Shown: positions 8,628 to 17,132 of the stretch, in pieces
Layout of the letters: every line of letters begins with the position of its first letter
Position numbering within the stretch: position 1 is the stretch's first letter
Assembly: GCA_963699015.1 (NCBI GenBank)
Contig: CAVOSX010000006.1
Location: 186,001 to 250,000, forward strand
Direction: 5' to 3'
From: PALSA-505 sp963699015
GTDB taxonomy: Bacteria > Actinomycetota > Actinomycetes > Streptosporangiales > Streptosporangiaceae
Length of the DNA: 64,000 nt
Notes under the pieces: model-generated
Seen by the model: only the letters and a program-made list of their open reading frames with translations
Databases searched by the model: none
Told to the model about the DNA's origin: nothing
Translations under genes and position numbers: made by a program

Positions 8628-9995
8628 ATGGCCGTGGACAGGCAAGAGGAATTCGTACTCCGTACGCTCGATGAGCGTGACATCCGGTTCGTCCGGCTGT
8701 GGTTCACCGACGTGCTCGGCTACCTGAAATCGGTCGCGGTCGCGCCGGCCGAGCTGGAGGGGGCATTCGCGGAGGGGATCGGCTTCGACGGCTCGGCGAT
8801 CGAGGGGTTCGCCCGGGTCTACGAGGCGGACATGATCGCCAAGCCGGATCCGGCGACCTTCCAGCTGCTGCCGTGGCGGGGCGAGTCGCCGGGGGTGGCC
8901 CGGATGTTCTGCGACATCCTGATGCCGGACAACTCGCCGTCCTACGCCGACCCCCGGTGGGTGCTCAAGCGCGCGCTCAGCCGGGCGTCCGACCTCGGGT
9001 TCACCTTCTACACTCACCCGGAGATCGAGTTCTTCCTGCTCAAGGAAAAGCCCGAGCCGGGGGTCAGGCCGCAGCCGATCGACTCCGGCGGCTACTTCGA
9101 CCACACCCCGCACATCATCGCGCACGACTTCCGGCGCACCTCGATCTCGATGCTGGAGTCGATGGGCATCTCGGTGGAATACAGCCACCACGAGGGAGCG
9201 CCCGGCCAGCAGGAGATCGACCTGCGCTACGCGGACGCGCTCACCACGGCGGACAACGTCATGTCGTTCCGGCTGGTGATGAAGGAGGTCGCGATCGAGC
9301 AGGGCGTGCACGCCTCGTTCATGCCCAAGCCGTTCACCGACCACCCGGGCTCGGGCATGCACACGCACATGTCGCTGTTCGAGGGCGACCGGAACGTGTT
9401 CTACGAGCCGGGGGCGGAGTTCCAGCTGTCCAAGCTGGGCCGCTGTTTCATCGCCGGCCTGCTGCGGCACGCCGCCGAGATCACCGCGGTGTGCAACCAG
9501 TGGGTGAACTCCTACAAGCGGCTGTGGGGGGCGGCCGCGGCGACCGCGGGGGCGGGCGGCGAGGCGCCTGCCTACATCTGCTGGGGGCATAACAACCGCT
9601 CGGCGCTGGTCCGGGTGCCGATGTACAAGCCGCAGAAGGCCAACGCCACCCGGGTCGAGTTCCGCTCGCTGGACTCGGCGTGCAATCCCTACCTGGCCTA
9701 CGCGCTGATCCTGGCGGCCGGCCTGAAGGGCATCGAGAACGACTACGAGCTGCCGCCGGGCGCCGAGGACGACGTGTGGGCGCTCACCCCGGCCGAGCGC
9801 CGGGCGCTCGGCATCGGGCCGCTGCCGCGGAGCCTGGACGAGGCCATCAACGCCATGGAGCACAGCGAGCTGGCCGCCGAGACGCTGGGCGAGCACGTCT
9901 TCGACTTCTTCCTGCGCAACAAGCGGGCCGAATGGCACGAGTACCAGCGCCAGGTCACCGAGTACGAGCTGGACCGCTACCTGCCGGTGCTGTAG
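8628..9995 (+). CDS. glnA2: GlnA2-type glutamine synthetase family protein
   Basis: 455-residue type I glutamine synthetase fold. Visible motifs are FDGSAIEGF, EIEFFLL, the metal-site QQEIDLRYADAL, GSGMHTHMSLF and the active-site NNRSALVRVPMY. The N-terminus DRQEEFVLRTLDERDIRFVR and the C-terminal EDDVWALTPAERRALG match the mycobacterial/Streptomyces GlnA2 subgroup. In Streptomyces coelicolor GlnA2 is a gamma-glutamylpolyamine synthetase, so it may glutamylate polyamines, not ammonia. The ATG at 8628 is preceded by AAGG and an in-frame GTG. In Mycobacterium tuberculosis glnA2 is next to glnE; here glnE lies about 33 kb away. Confidence 0.92.
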   Translation: MAVDRQEEFVLRTLDERDIRFVRLWFTDVLGYLKSVAVAPAELEGAFAEGIGFDGSAIEGFARVYEADMIAKPDPATFQLLPWRGESPGVARMFCDILMPDNSPSYADPRWVLKRALSRASDLGFTFYTHPEIEFFLLKEKPEPGVRPQPIDSGGYFDHTPHIIAHDFRRTSISMLESMGISVEYSHHEGAPGQQEIDLRYADALTTADNVMSFRLVMKEVAIEQGVHASFMPKPFTDHPGSGMHTHMSLFEGDRNVFYEPGAEFQLSKLGRCFIAGLLRHAAEITAVCNQWVNSYKRLWGAAAATAGAGGEAPAYICWGHNNRSALVRVPMYKPQKANATRVEFRSLDSACNPYLAYALILAAGLKGIENDYELPPGAEDDVWALTPAERRALGIGPLPRSLDEAINAMEHSELAAETLGEHVFDFFLRNKRAEWHEYQRQVTEYELDRYLPVL

Positions 9996-10105
9996 AGCCC
10001 GCGCCGCGCCGCGCCCGGCGGCGTACCCCGGCGCCCGCCGAGCTAGGGTCGAGGCGACCCCCGTGACCCGGCGCGGGAATCCGCCATCAACCAGTGGGAC
10101 GGCCC

Positions 10106-10645
10106 ATGAACATATATGACTTCAGCGTCAAGACCGCCGACGGCGGCACCCAGGACCTGCGTGACTATGCCGGCCAGGTGCTGGTGATCGTCAACGTGGC
10201 CAGCCAGTGCGGCTTCACCCCGCAGTACGAGGGGCTGGAGGTCCTGTACCGCGACCGCAAGGACCTCGGCCTGCAGGTCCTCGGCTTCCCGTGCAACCAG
10301 TTCGGGGCCCAGGAGCCGGGCACCGATGCCGACATCCAGCAGTTCTGCAGCGCGACCTACGATGTCACCTTCCCGGTGTTCGGCAAGGTCGAGGTGAACG
10401 GCTCCGGCGCGGACCCGCTGTACGGCTACCTGCGCGCCCAGGCGCCCGGGGACTTCGGCCCTGGCGACGGCATGCTGTACGACCACGTGCGCAGCACCCG
10501 GCCCGAAGCGATCGGCACCGACGAGATCAAGTGGAACTTCACCAAGTTCCTCGTCGACCGCAGCGGGAAGGTCACCGGGCGCTACGAGCCCACTGTCACC
10601 CCCGAGGACCTGGGTCCCGACCTGGACGCCCTGCTCGCCACCTGA
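10106..10645 (+). CDS. glutathione peroxidase family thiol peroxidase
   Basis: 179 residues. The peroxidatic cysteine lies in NVASQCGFTPQY (about C35), so this is a Cys and not a selenocysteine enzyme. The second motif GFPCNQFGAQEPG supplies the probable resolving-region Cys63 and the conserved Gln/Asn. The KWNFTKFLVDR motif gives the catalytic Trp/Asn. Actinomycetes use mycothiol and thioredoxin in place of glutathione, so it probably reduces peroxides with thioredoxin. I chose the ATG at 10106, which has GGGAC upstream. A hairpin at 10662-10690 follows. Confidence 0.92.
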   Translation: MNIYDFSVKTADGGTQDLRDYAGQVLVIVNVASQCGFTPQYEGLEVLYRDRKDLGLQVLGFPCNQFGAQEPGTDADIQQFCSATYDVTFPVFGKVEVNGSGADPLYGYLRAQAPGDFGPGDGMLYDHVRSTRPEAIGTDEIKWNFTKFLVDRSGKVTGRYEPTVTPEDLGPDLDALLAT

Positions 10646-10661
10646 GCAGCCCGGCACTCCC

Positions 10662-10690
10662 GGCCTGGCTCGAGTCGGCACGAGCCGGCC
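10662..10690 (+). terminator. hairpin after the glutathione peroxidase gene
   Basis: GGCCTGGCTCG (10662-10672) pairs with CGAGCCGGCC (10681-10690), apart from one bulged T, across an 8-base loop. It begins 16 bp after the stop codon and has no U-tract. Confidence 0.5.
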
Positions 10691-10782
10691 AGCGGCCGGC
10701 GGACCGCGGAAGGACGCGGGCGGCAAAAGCGTTAGATCTTCAGGACCTTTCCGGCCATCCTGGCCGTGTCCTGAATGCCGCT

Positions 10783-13700
10783 GTGGAGACCGCAACCTTG
10801 ACCCCCTCGCTCGCCGCGCTGCGAGAGCGCCTGCCCGCGCTGATGCCGCTTGATCAGCGCAAGCTCGGCAGCCGCATCGACCGCGCCGCGGCGCTGCGCG
10901 ACGCCGCGGCCCGGCAGCGCGCGCTCGCCGGGGTCGAGACCGGGCTCGCGGCGGCGCTGGCCCGGGTGGAGGCGCGCAGCCAGTCCGTGCCCGCCATCAC
11001 CTATCCCGCCGAGCTTCCGGTCAGCCAGCGCAAGGACGAGATCGCGGCGGCCATCCGCGACCACCAGGTAGTGATCGTCGCGGGCGAGACGGGCTCCGGC
11101 AAGACCACGCAGCTGCCCAAGATCTGCCTCGAACTGGGCCGTGGCATCGCCGGCCAGATCGGCCACACCCAGCCCCGGCGGATCGCCGCCCGCACCGTCG
11201 CGGACCGGATCGCCTCCGAGCTCGGCACCGAGCTCGGCGGGGTGGTCGGCTACAAGGTCCGGTTCGCCGGCACGTCCAGCGACGACACGCTGGTCAAGGT
11301 GATGACCGACGGGATCCTGCTGACCGAGCTGCAGCGCGACAGGGAACTGCTGCGATACGACACCCTCATCATCGACGAGGCGCACGAGCGCAGCCTGAAC
11401 ATCGACTTCATCCTCGGCTACCTGAAGCGGCTGCTGCCCAGCCGGCCCGACCTCAAGGTCATCATCACCTCCGCCACCATCGACCCCGAGCGGTTCAGCG
11501 CGCATTTTGCCGGAGGCGAATCGGGCGAGCACCGCGCCGGAGGCGAATCGGGCGAGCACCGCGCCGGAGCCGAATCAGACAAGTACCGCGGCGGTGCGCC
11601 GGTGATCGAGGTGTCCGGGCGCACCTACCCGGTCGAGGTGCGCTACCGGCCGCTCGCCGACCCGGACCATCCCGACCGCGAGCCCAGGGACCAGGTGCAG
11701 GGCATCAGCGACGCCGTGGCCGAGCTCACCGCCGAGGGCCCCGGCGACATCCTGGTCTTCCTGTCCGGCGAGCGGGAGATCAGGGACACCGCCGAGGCCC
11801 TGGCCGGCCGGGCGAACCTGGACGTGCTGCCGCTGTACGCCCGGCTGCCGGCCGCCGAGCAGCACCGGATCTTCGACCCGCACCAGGCCCGGCGCGTTGT
11901 ACTGGCCACCAACATCGCGGAGACCTCGCTGACCGTCCCCGGCGTCAGGTACGTGATCGACGCGGGCACGGCCCGGATCTCCCGGTACGGTCAGCGGGCC
12001 AAGGTCCAGCGGCTGCCGATCGAGCGAATTTCGCAGGCCTCGGCCGACCAGCGCAAGGGCCGGTGCGGGCGGACCGCCGACGGCATCTGCATCCGGCTCT
12101 ACAGCGAGGAGGACTTCGCCTCGCGCCCGCAATTCACCGACCCGGAGATCCTGCGGACCAGCCTGGCCGCGGTCATCTTGCAGATGGCGGCGCTGGGCCT
12201 GGGGGAGATTGGCGACTTCCCGTTCATCGACCCGCCGCAATCGCGCAACGTCACCGACGGCGTCCGGCTGCTCGAAGAACTCGGTGCGCTCACGCCGGGC
12301 CGGGGTCCGTCACGGCTCACCGATGTGGGGCGGAAGCTGGCCCGGCTTCCGCTGGACCCGCGGCTGGGCCGGATGATCCTGGAGGCCGGCCGGCAGGGCT
12401 GCGTCAGCGAGGTGCTGATCATCACGGCGGCGCTGTCCATCCAGGATCCCCGGGAGCGCCCCGCGGAGGCCCGCGAGGCGGCCGATGCCATGCACGCCCG
12501 GTTCGCCGAGCCGGGGTCCGACTTCCTCGCCCTGCTCAGCCTGTGGGACTACCTGCGGGACCGCCAGCGCGAGCTGTCCGGGTCCGCGTTCCGGCGGCTG
12601 TGCCGCCGCGAGTACTTGCACTACCTGCGGGTACGCGAATGGCAGGACGTACACGGCCAGCTCCGCCAGGCGGCCCGCGACATCGGCATCGCCGCCGGGC
12701 CGGGGCGGGCGGCGCCAGCGCCGGAGGAGGAGCAGCCCGGGCGGAGAAAGAAGAAGGCACCTAACGGGCACGGCCGCGACGCCGCGGCCGGGCGAACGCG
12801 GCGCGGCGAGGACAAGCCGGAGGGCCGCGTCCCCGCCGAGATCGCGGACCGGGTGCACATCTCGCTGCTGTCCGGCCTGCTGTCGCACATCGGCATGCAG
12901 GACACCCAGCGGCCGGAGGGAAAGCGCCGGGGCCCGGCCGAGTTCGCGGCCGCCCGGGGTGCGCGCTTCGCCCTTTTCCCCGACTCGTCGCTGGCCAGGA
13001 AGCCGCCGCAGTGGGTCATGGCGGCAGAACTGGTCGAGACCTCCCGGCTGTGGGCCAGGACCGCCGCCGCCATCAAGCCCGAGTGGGCCGAGTCGCTGGC
13101 CGCGCACCTGGTCAAGCGCGGTTACAGCGAACCGCGCTGGGACGCCAAGCGGGGGGCGGCGATGGCCACCGAGAAGGTCACCCTGTACGGGCTGCCGATC
13201 GTGGCGGCGCGGCCGGTCGGCTACGGCACCATCGACCCGGCGGCCGCCCGGGAGCTGTTCATCCAGCATGCCCTGGTGGAGGGGGACTGGCAGACCCATC
13301 ACCGGTTCTTCCACCACAACCGGGAACTGCTGGACGAGGCCGCGGATCTGGAGCGCCGGGCGAGGCGGCGCGGCATCGTGGTCGATGACGCCGCCCTGTT
13401 CGACTTCTATGACCGCCGGATCCCCGGGGACGTGACGTCGGCGCGGCATTTCGACGCGTGGTGGAAGAAGGCCAGGGTCAGCGAGCCCGGGCTGCTCACC
13501 TTCTCCGCCGGGGACCTCGTCGGCCCCGCCGCCGGGGAAATCCGCCCCGTCGACTACCCCGATGCCTGGGCCGAGCTCCCGCTGTCGTACGAGTTCGCCC
13601 CCGGCGAGCCCGAAGACGGGGTGACCGCGGACGTCCCGCTGGCCCTGCTCAACCAGGTCAGCGGGGATGAGCTCGGCTGGCAGGTTCCCGGGCTGCGGGA

Positions 13701-14316
13701 GGAACTGGTGACCGAGCTGATCCGGTCGCTGCCCAAGCAGCTGCGCACCGCCTTCGTGCCCGTCCCCGACACCGCCCGCGCCGTGGTGGCCCGGCTGGGA
13801 CCCGTGCACGGCGACCTGCTGGACGCGCTCGGCGCCGAGCTCGGCCGCATTGGCGGGGTGAAGATCCCGCGCGACGCGTGGGACCTGTCCCGGCTGCCCG
13901 CGCACCTGAGGATGACGTTCCGCGTGCTCGACGGCGACCGGGTGCTCGCCAGCGGTAAAGATCTGGGCGCCCTGCGGCGGCAACTGCGGCCCCGGCTCGA
14001 CGCGGCGCTGTCCGATGCGGCCAGCGGGATCACCCGCACCGGGCTCACCGACTGGACGTTCGGCACCTTGCCCGGGGTTTTCCGGCACGGCCAGGTCCGT
14101 GCCTACCCGGCGCTGGCCGACGCCGGGAACACGGTGGACGTCCGGCTGTTCCCGACCGAAGCCGAGGCCGGCGACGCGATGCGCCGGGGCACCCGCCGGC
14201 TGCTGCTGCTCCAGGTGCCCTCGGGCGTCCGGTCTATCGCCGGCCGGCTGCCGCCGCAGGCAAAGCTCGCCCTGAGTTCGCCACCCGTACCCGAGCGCGA
14301 GTGCCCTGCTCGATGA
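10783..14316 (+). CDS. hrpA: ATP-dependent RNA helicase HrpA (C-terminus displaced by frameshift)
   Basis: 1177 residues in this frame. DEAH-box helicase motifs are all visible: Walker A AGETGSGKTTQLPK, motif II IIDEAHERS, motif III SATIDPERF, LVFLSGEREI and motif VI QRKGRCGR. Helicase-associated and OB-fold domains follow, then the long HrpA-specific C-terminal region. HrpA unwinds RNA and acts in mRNA processing and rescue of stalled ribosomes. The start is unsettled: GTG at 10783 or TTG at 10798, the latter with GGAG upstream. Two apparent +1 indels cut off the last part of the protein (see 14284-14882). A three-copy 27-bp repeat sits between motif III and the next strand. Confidence 0.9.
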   Translation: METATLTPSLAALRERLPALMPLDQRKLGSRIDRAAALRDAAARQRALAGVETGLAAALARVEARSQSVPAITYPAELPVSQRKDEIAAAIRDHQVVIVAGETGSGKTTQLPKICLELGRGIAGQIGHTQPRRIAARTVADRIASELGTELGGVVGYKVRFAGTSSDDTLVKVMTDGILLTELQRDRELLRYDTLIIDEAHERSLNIDFILGYLKRLLPSRPDLKVIITSATIDPERFSAHFAGGESGEHRAGGESGEHRAGAESDKYRGGAPVIEVSGRTYPVEVRYRPLADPDHPDREPRDQVQGISDAVAELTAEGPGDILVFLSGEREIRDTAEALAGRANLDVLPLYARLPAAEQHRIFDPHQARRVVLATNIAETSLTVPGVRYVIDAGTARISRYGQRAKVQRLPIERISQASADQRKGRCGRTADGICIRLYSEEDFASRPQFTDPEILRTSLAAVILQMAALGLGEIGDFPFIDPPQSRNVTDGVRLLEELGALTPGRGPSRLTDVGRKLARLPLDPRLGRMILEAGRQGCVSEVLIITAALSIQDPRERPAEAREAADAMHARFAEPGSDFLALLSLWDYLRDRQRELSGSAFRRLCRREYLHYLRVREWQDVHGQLRQAARDIGIAAGPGRAAPAPEEEQPGRRKKKAPNGHGRDAAAGRTRRGEDKPEGRVPAEIADRVHISLLSGLLSHIGMQDTQRPEGKRRGPAEFAAARGARFALFPDSSLARKPPQWVMAAELVETSRLWARTAAAIKPEWAESLAAHLVKRGYSEPRWDAKRGAAMATEKVTLYGLPIVAARPVGYGTIDPAAARELFIQHALVEGDWQTHHRFFHHNRELLDEAADLERRARRRGIVVDDAALFDFYDRRIPGDVTSARHFDAWWKKARVSEPGLLTFSAGDLVGPAAGEIRPVDYPDAWAELPLSYEFAPGEPEDGVTADVPLALLNQVSGDELGWQVPGLREELVTELIRSLPKQLRTAFVPVPDTARAVVARLGPVHGDLLDALGAELGRIGGVKIPRDAWDLSRLPAHLRMTFRVLDGDRVLASGKDLGALRRQLRPRLDAALSDAASGITRTGLTDWTFGTLPGVFRHGQVRAYPALADAGNTVDVRLFPTEAEAGDAMRRGTRRLLLLQVPSGVRSIAGRLPPQAKLALSSPPVPERECPAR
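11509..11589 (+). repeat. 3 x 27-bp tandem repeat inside hrpA
   Basis: Three head-to-tail 27-bp units (11509-11535, 11536-11562, 11563-11589). The first two are identical and the third is diverged. They encode three copies of a nine-residue unit AGGESGEHR and keep the frame. The insert lies directly after SATIDPERFSAHF, in a loop of the first RecA domain. Confidence 0.9.
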
Positions 14317-14882
14317 CTGCGCGGCCTGCGCGGCCGATGCGGTGATCGGCGAATCCGGCGGCCCGGCCTGGGACGCCGCGGGCTTCGCGCGGCTGGTGGA
14401 TGCGGCGCGGTCCTCGCTGGCCGTCACCACGGCCGAGGTGGTCGAGGTCGTCGCGCGGGTCCTCGCGGAGGCGCACGAGGTCCGGATCAGGCTGGGACAG
14501 GCCGGCGGCCCGGCGGCGGCGCTCGACGACATCCGCGCCCAGTTCTCCGCGCTGGTCTACTGCGGGTTCATCGCCGAGACCGGGCTGGGCCGGCTGCCCG
14601 CCCTGGTCCGTTACCTCAAGGCCATCCTCCGCAGGCTGGACAAGATGCCCGAGTCAGCCGCGCGCGACGCGGAGCGGATGGCGGTCGTGCACCGGGTCAC
14701 GGACGACTACGAGCAGGCCCTGGGCGAGCTTGGTCGAGCCGGCCCGGTCCGGCGCCGCCGCGGCCGCTGTCCGCTGGATGATCGAGGAGCTGCGGGTCAG
14801 CTTGTTCGCCCAGACGCTGGGCACCCCGGAGCCGGTGTCGGAGAAGCGGATCCGGGCCGCCCTGGACCGGCTGGCCGCCTGA
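14284..14882 (+). pseudogene. hrpA: HrpA C-terminal region, in two other frames
   Basis: Sequence encoding the expected HrpA C-terminus continues past the hrpA stop, first in frame 2 (SASALLDDCAACAADAVIGE through DDYEQAL), then in frame 3 (ASLVEPARSGAAAAAVRWMI to LDRLAA). Removing one C from the CCC at 14284-14286 and one G from the GGG at 14722-14724 restores one continuous reading frame ending at 14882. Closely matching HrpA phrases are the DIRAQ..LVY.GF block and the WMIEELRVSLFAQTLGTP.PVSEKRI ending. It is either a truncated HrpA or two homopolymer sequencing errors. Confidence 0.85.
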
Positions 14883-14942
14883 CCGGGCCAGGGCGCGTCC
14901 GGCGGGTGCCGCGTCTGGTCAGTGGTCTCGCCGGGCGGAGCG

Positions 14943-15902
14943 TCAGGCCGCGGCGGCGCGGTCCCTGAAGGTCCGCTGGTACTCGTGCGGGGTCACCTGG
15001 TGAATCCTGGCGAAGTGGGTGCGCAGCCGGTGCGCGGAGCCGAAGCCGCACCGGCTGGCGATCCGGTCGATGGTGTCGTCGGTGTTCTCCAGCAGGTCCT
15101 GCGCACGGCGGACGCGCTCGCGGCACAGCCACTGCAGCGGCGTGGTGCCGGTCGCCTGGCGGAACCGCCGGGCGTAGCTGCGCGGGCTCATCGCCGCCTG
15201 CCTGGCCAGGTCTTCGACCGTCAGCGGCAGCTCCAGGTGCGCCCTGGCCCAGTCCAGCGAGGCGCCGAGGCCCGGGGTCGCCGCAGGCAGCGGCTGCTCG
15301 ATGTACTGCGCCTGGCCGCCCTCGCGGTGCGGGGGCACGACCAGGCGGCGGGCGAGCATGTTCGCGATCCGCGTTCCGTGGTCGCGCCGGACGATGTGCA
15401 GGCACAGGTCCAGCCCCGCGGCGGCCCCGGCGGAGGTGAGGATCTGCCCGTCGTCGATGTACAGCACGTTGGGTTCCACCCGGACCGCAGGCCAGCGCCG
15501 GGCGAGCTCGGCGCCGTGCATCCAGTGCGTGGCCGCCGGGCGCCCGTCGAGCAGGCCCGCGGCGGCCAGGGTGAAGGCGCCGGTACAGATCGACGCGATC
15601 CGCGCGCCGCGGTCATGCGCGGCCCGCAGGGCTGCAACCAGCGCGGCGGGCGGATCGCCCTGCCGGTCGGCGCAGGCCGGAACGATCACCGTGTCCGCCT
15701 GGCTGAGCTCCCGCAGCCCGGCAGGGCCGTCGAAGCGCAGCCCCTCGGCGGTGCGTACCGGCCCGTCCTGGACCGCGCATAGCTGCAGTTCGTACCACCA
15801 GGGCACGGGAAAGTCCTGGCGGCCTGGCTCGAAGACCTCGCACGGGATGGCCAGCTCGAACATCGGCATGCCAGCGGTGATGGGAATGGCGATCCGGTGC
15901 AT
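14943..15902 (-). CDS. GlxA-family transcriptional regulator (DJ-1/PfpI domain + AraC HTH)
   Basis: 319 residues. The N-terminal half is a DJ-1/PfpI (type 1 glutamine amidotransferase-like) domain with IASICTGAFTLAAAGLL around the nucleophile-elbow cysteine. The C-terminal half is a double AraC helix-turn-helix (VEDLARQAAMSPRSYARRFR, then IASRCGFGSAHRLRTHFARI). Such regulators respond to small metabolites and often control the gene next to them. Here that is the divergent EamA exporter, 70 bp away, with inverted repeats between them at 15902-15949. Confidence 0.93.
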   Translation of the reverse strand: MHRIAIPITAGMPMFELAIPCEVFEPGRQDFPVPWWYELQLCAVQDGPVRTAEGLRFDGPAGLRELSQADTVIVPACADRQGDPPAALVAALRAAHDRGARIASICTGAFTLAAAGLLDGRPAATHWMHGAELARRWPAVRVEPNVLYIDDGQILTSAGAAAGLDLCLHIVRRDHGTRIANMLARRLVVPPHREGGQAQYIEQPLPAATPGLGASLDWARAHLELPLTVEDLARQAAMSPRSYARRFRQATGTTPLQWLCRERVRRAQDLLENTDDTIDRIASRCGFGSAHRLRTHFARIHQVTPHEYQRTFRDRAAAA

Positions 15903-15949
15903 GGCAGAAATCTACCCTAAGTTGTCGTTTCTGCCACTGGGCGCGACAA
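15902..15949. promoter_or_regulatory. inverted repeats in the GlxA regulator-EamA divergent region
   Basis: TGGCAGAAA (15902-15910) and TTTCTGCCA (15928-15936) form a perfect 9-bp inverted repeat with a 17-base spacer, overlapping the regulator's start codon. A second, shifted pair TTGTCG/CGACAA spans 15922-15949. The position fits an autoregulatory operator that also controls the exporter; this function is inferred. Confidence 0.45.
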
Positions 15950-15972
15950 TGCCGGGCGCCGAGAATGGGCAC

Positions 15973-17061
15973 ATGACCGACGACACCGCCGCCGGCGGGC
16001 GTGGCCGGGCGCTGAGCTGGATCGCGCTCGGGGTCGTCTACGTGGCCTGGGGATCGACCTACCTGGCCATCCGGGTGGGGGTGGGCCACGTGCCGCCGTT
16101 CCTGCTGGCCGGCGTCAGGTACGTGATCGCGGGCACGCTGCTGTATCCGATCGGGCTGCGGGCCGCTGCCCGCGGCCGCGACCCGGGCAGCGACAGCGCG
16201 AGACCGGGCGCGAAGGCATGGCTCGCGGGGCTGGTGATCGGCATCCTGTTGCTGTTCGCGGGGAACGGCGGCGTGACGTTCGCGGAGACCACGCTGCCCT
16301 CCGGGCTGGCCGCCGTCCTGGTGGCCACGGTGCCGTTGTGGATGATCGTGTTCGCCTGGCCGGTGCAGCATCAGCGGATCACCTGGCGGTCGGCGGCGGG
16401 GCTGCTGGCCGGGCTCGGCGGCGTGGCGATCCTGGTCGGCAGTGCCGCGTCCGGGCGCGTCTCCGGCGTGCTCATCGTGCTGGGCGCGGCCGCCGCCTGG
16501 GGATTCGGGTCGGTACTGGGTCACCGGCTGCCGCTGCCGCGCCAGGCGATGCTGGCCGCGGCCATCGAGATGCTGGCCGGCGGCGCGGTGCTGCTGGTGG
16601 TGGCGGCCGGCACCGGGGAGTTCGGCCGCGTCCGGTGGGCCTCGGTCCCGGCCTCGTCCTGGCTCGCGCTGGCCTACCTCGTCGGTCCCGGCTCGATCCT
16701 GGCCTTCACCGCCTACGGCTACGCCCTGTCCCGGCTGCCGCTGACCACCGTGTCCACGTATGCCTACGTCAACCCGGTGGTCGCGGTCCTGGCCGGGATC
16801 GTGATCCTGGGCGAGCGGTTCAGCTGGCGGGAAGGCCTGGGAGCCGTCCTGGTCGTGGCCTCGGTGGCCGTGATCCTCTACCGGCCCCGGGCAGGCGCGG
16901 GCTCGGCCCGGGCGCGGCGAGCGGCCCGGGACGGCGAGCATGCCGGCCGTCGCGGCAGCGAGCACGACCGCCTGCTCCGGCATCCGCGCGAGGTTGATCA
17001 TGTCGCGGCGGATGGGGTGACGGCTGACGCCGCGCCTGCCGCGCGCCCGGCTGACCGCTAG
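15973..17061 (+). CDS. EamA/DMT-family transporter
   Basis: 362-residue membrane protein with ten predicted transmembrane segments in two EamA repeats. The first repeat begins ALGVVYVAWGSTYLAIRVG and the second AAAAWGFGSVLGHRLPLP. It ends with the conserved TVSTYAYVNPVVAVLAGIVI and LGERFSWREGLGAVLVV. DMT transporters export amino acids, nucleosides or other metabolites. After the last membrane helix there is an unusual charged tail of about 60 residues (rich in Arg, Ala and Asp) that most relatives lack. Two starts are possible (15949 or 15973). It is probably controlled by the divergent GlxA-type regulator. Confidence 0.88.
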   Translation: MTDDTAAGGRGRALSWIALGVVYVAWGSTYLAIRVGVGHVPPFLLAGVRYVIAGTLLYPIGLRAAARGRDPGSDSARPGAKAWLAGLVIGILLLFAGNGGVTFAETTLPSGLAAVLVATVPLWMIVFAWPVQHQRITWRSAAGLLAGLGGVAILVGSAASGRVSGVLIVLGAAAAWGFGSVLGHRLPLPRQAMLAAAIEMLAGGAVLLVVAAGTGEFGRVRWASVPASSWLALAYLVGPGSILAFTAYGYALSRLPLTTVSTYAYVNPVVAVLAGIVILGERFSWREGLGAVLVVASVAVILYRPRAGAGSARARRAARDGEHAGRRGSEHDRLLRHPREVDHVAADGVTADAAPAARPADR

Positions 17062-17079
17062 TTCCTGGTCGCAGCGCCA

Positions 17080-17115
17080 GAGCCGCCCGCCGCCTGTGAA
17101 GGCGGCGGGCGGCTC
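17080..17115. terminator. 15-bp perfect hairpin between convergent genes
   Basis: GAGCCGCCCGCCGCC (17080-17094) pairs perfectly with 17101-17115 across a 6-base loop. It lies between the EamA gene and the convergent secreted-protein gene and probably ends both transcripts. Confidence 0.75.
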
Positions 17116-17132
17116 CGGCATCCTGCGTATCG

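Noticed and set aside
8619..9938. 439-codon open frame opposite glnA2
   Set aside because: Shadow of glnA2; no recognisable motif.
11509..11589. regular 27-bp repeats considered as a CRISPR array
   Set aside because: Units are contiguous with no spacers and lie in frame within a coding gene; no cas genes are present.
12310..14532. 740-codon open frame on the minus strand opposite hrpA
   Set aside because: It mirrors hrpA codons in a GC-rich genome, its translation is low-complexity Gly/Arg/Pro/Gln with no domain, and it runs straight through the hrpA stop and frameshift sites.
15613..17121. 502-codon minus-strand frame opposite the EamA gene
   Set aside because: Highly charged Gln/His/Arg/Asp repeats typical of antisense to membrane helices; it also overlaps the GlxA regulator in a different frame.
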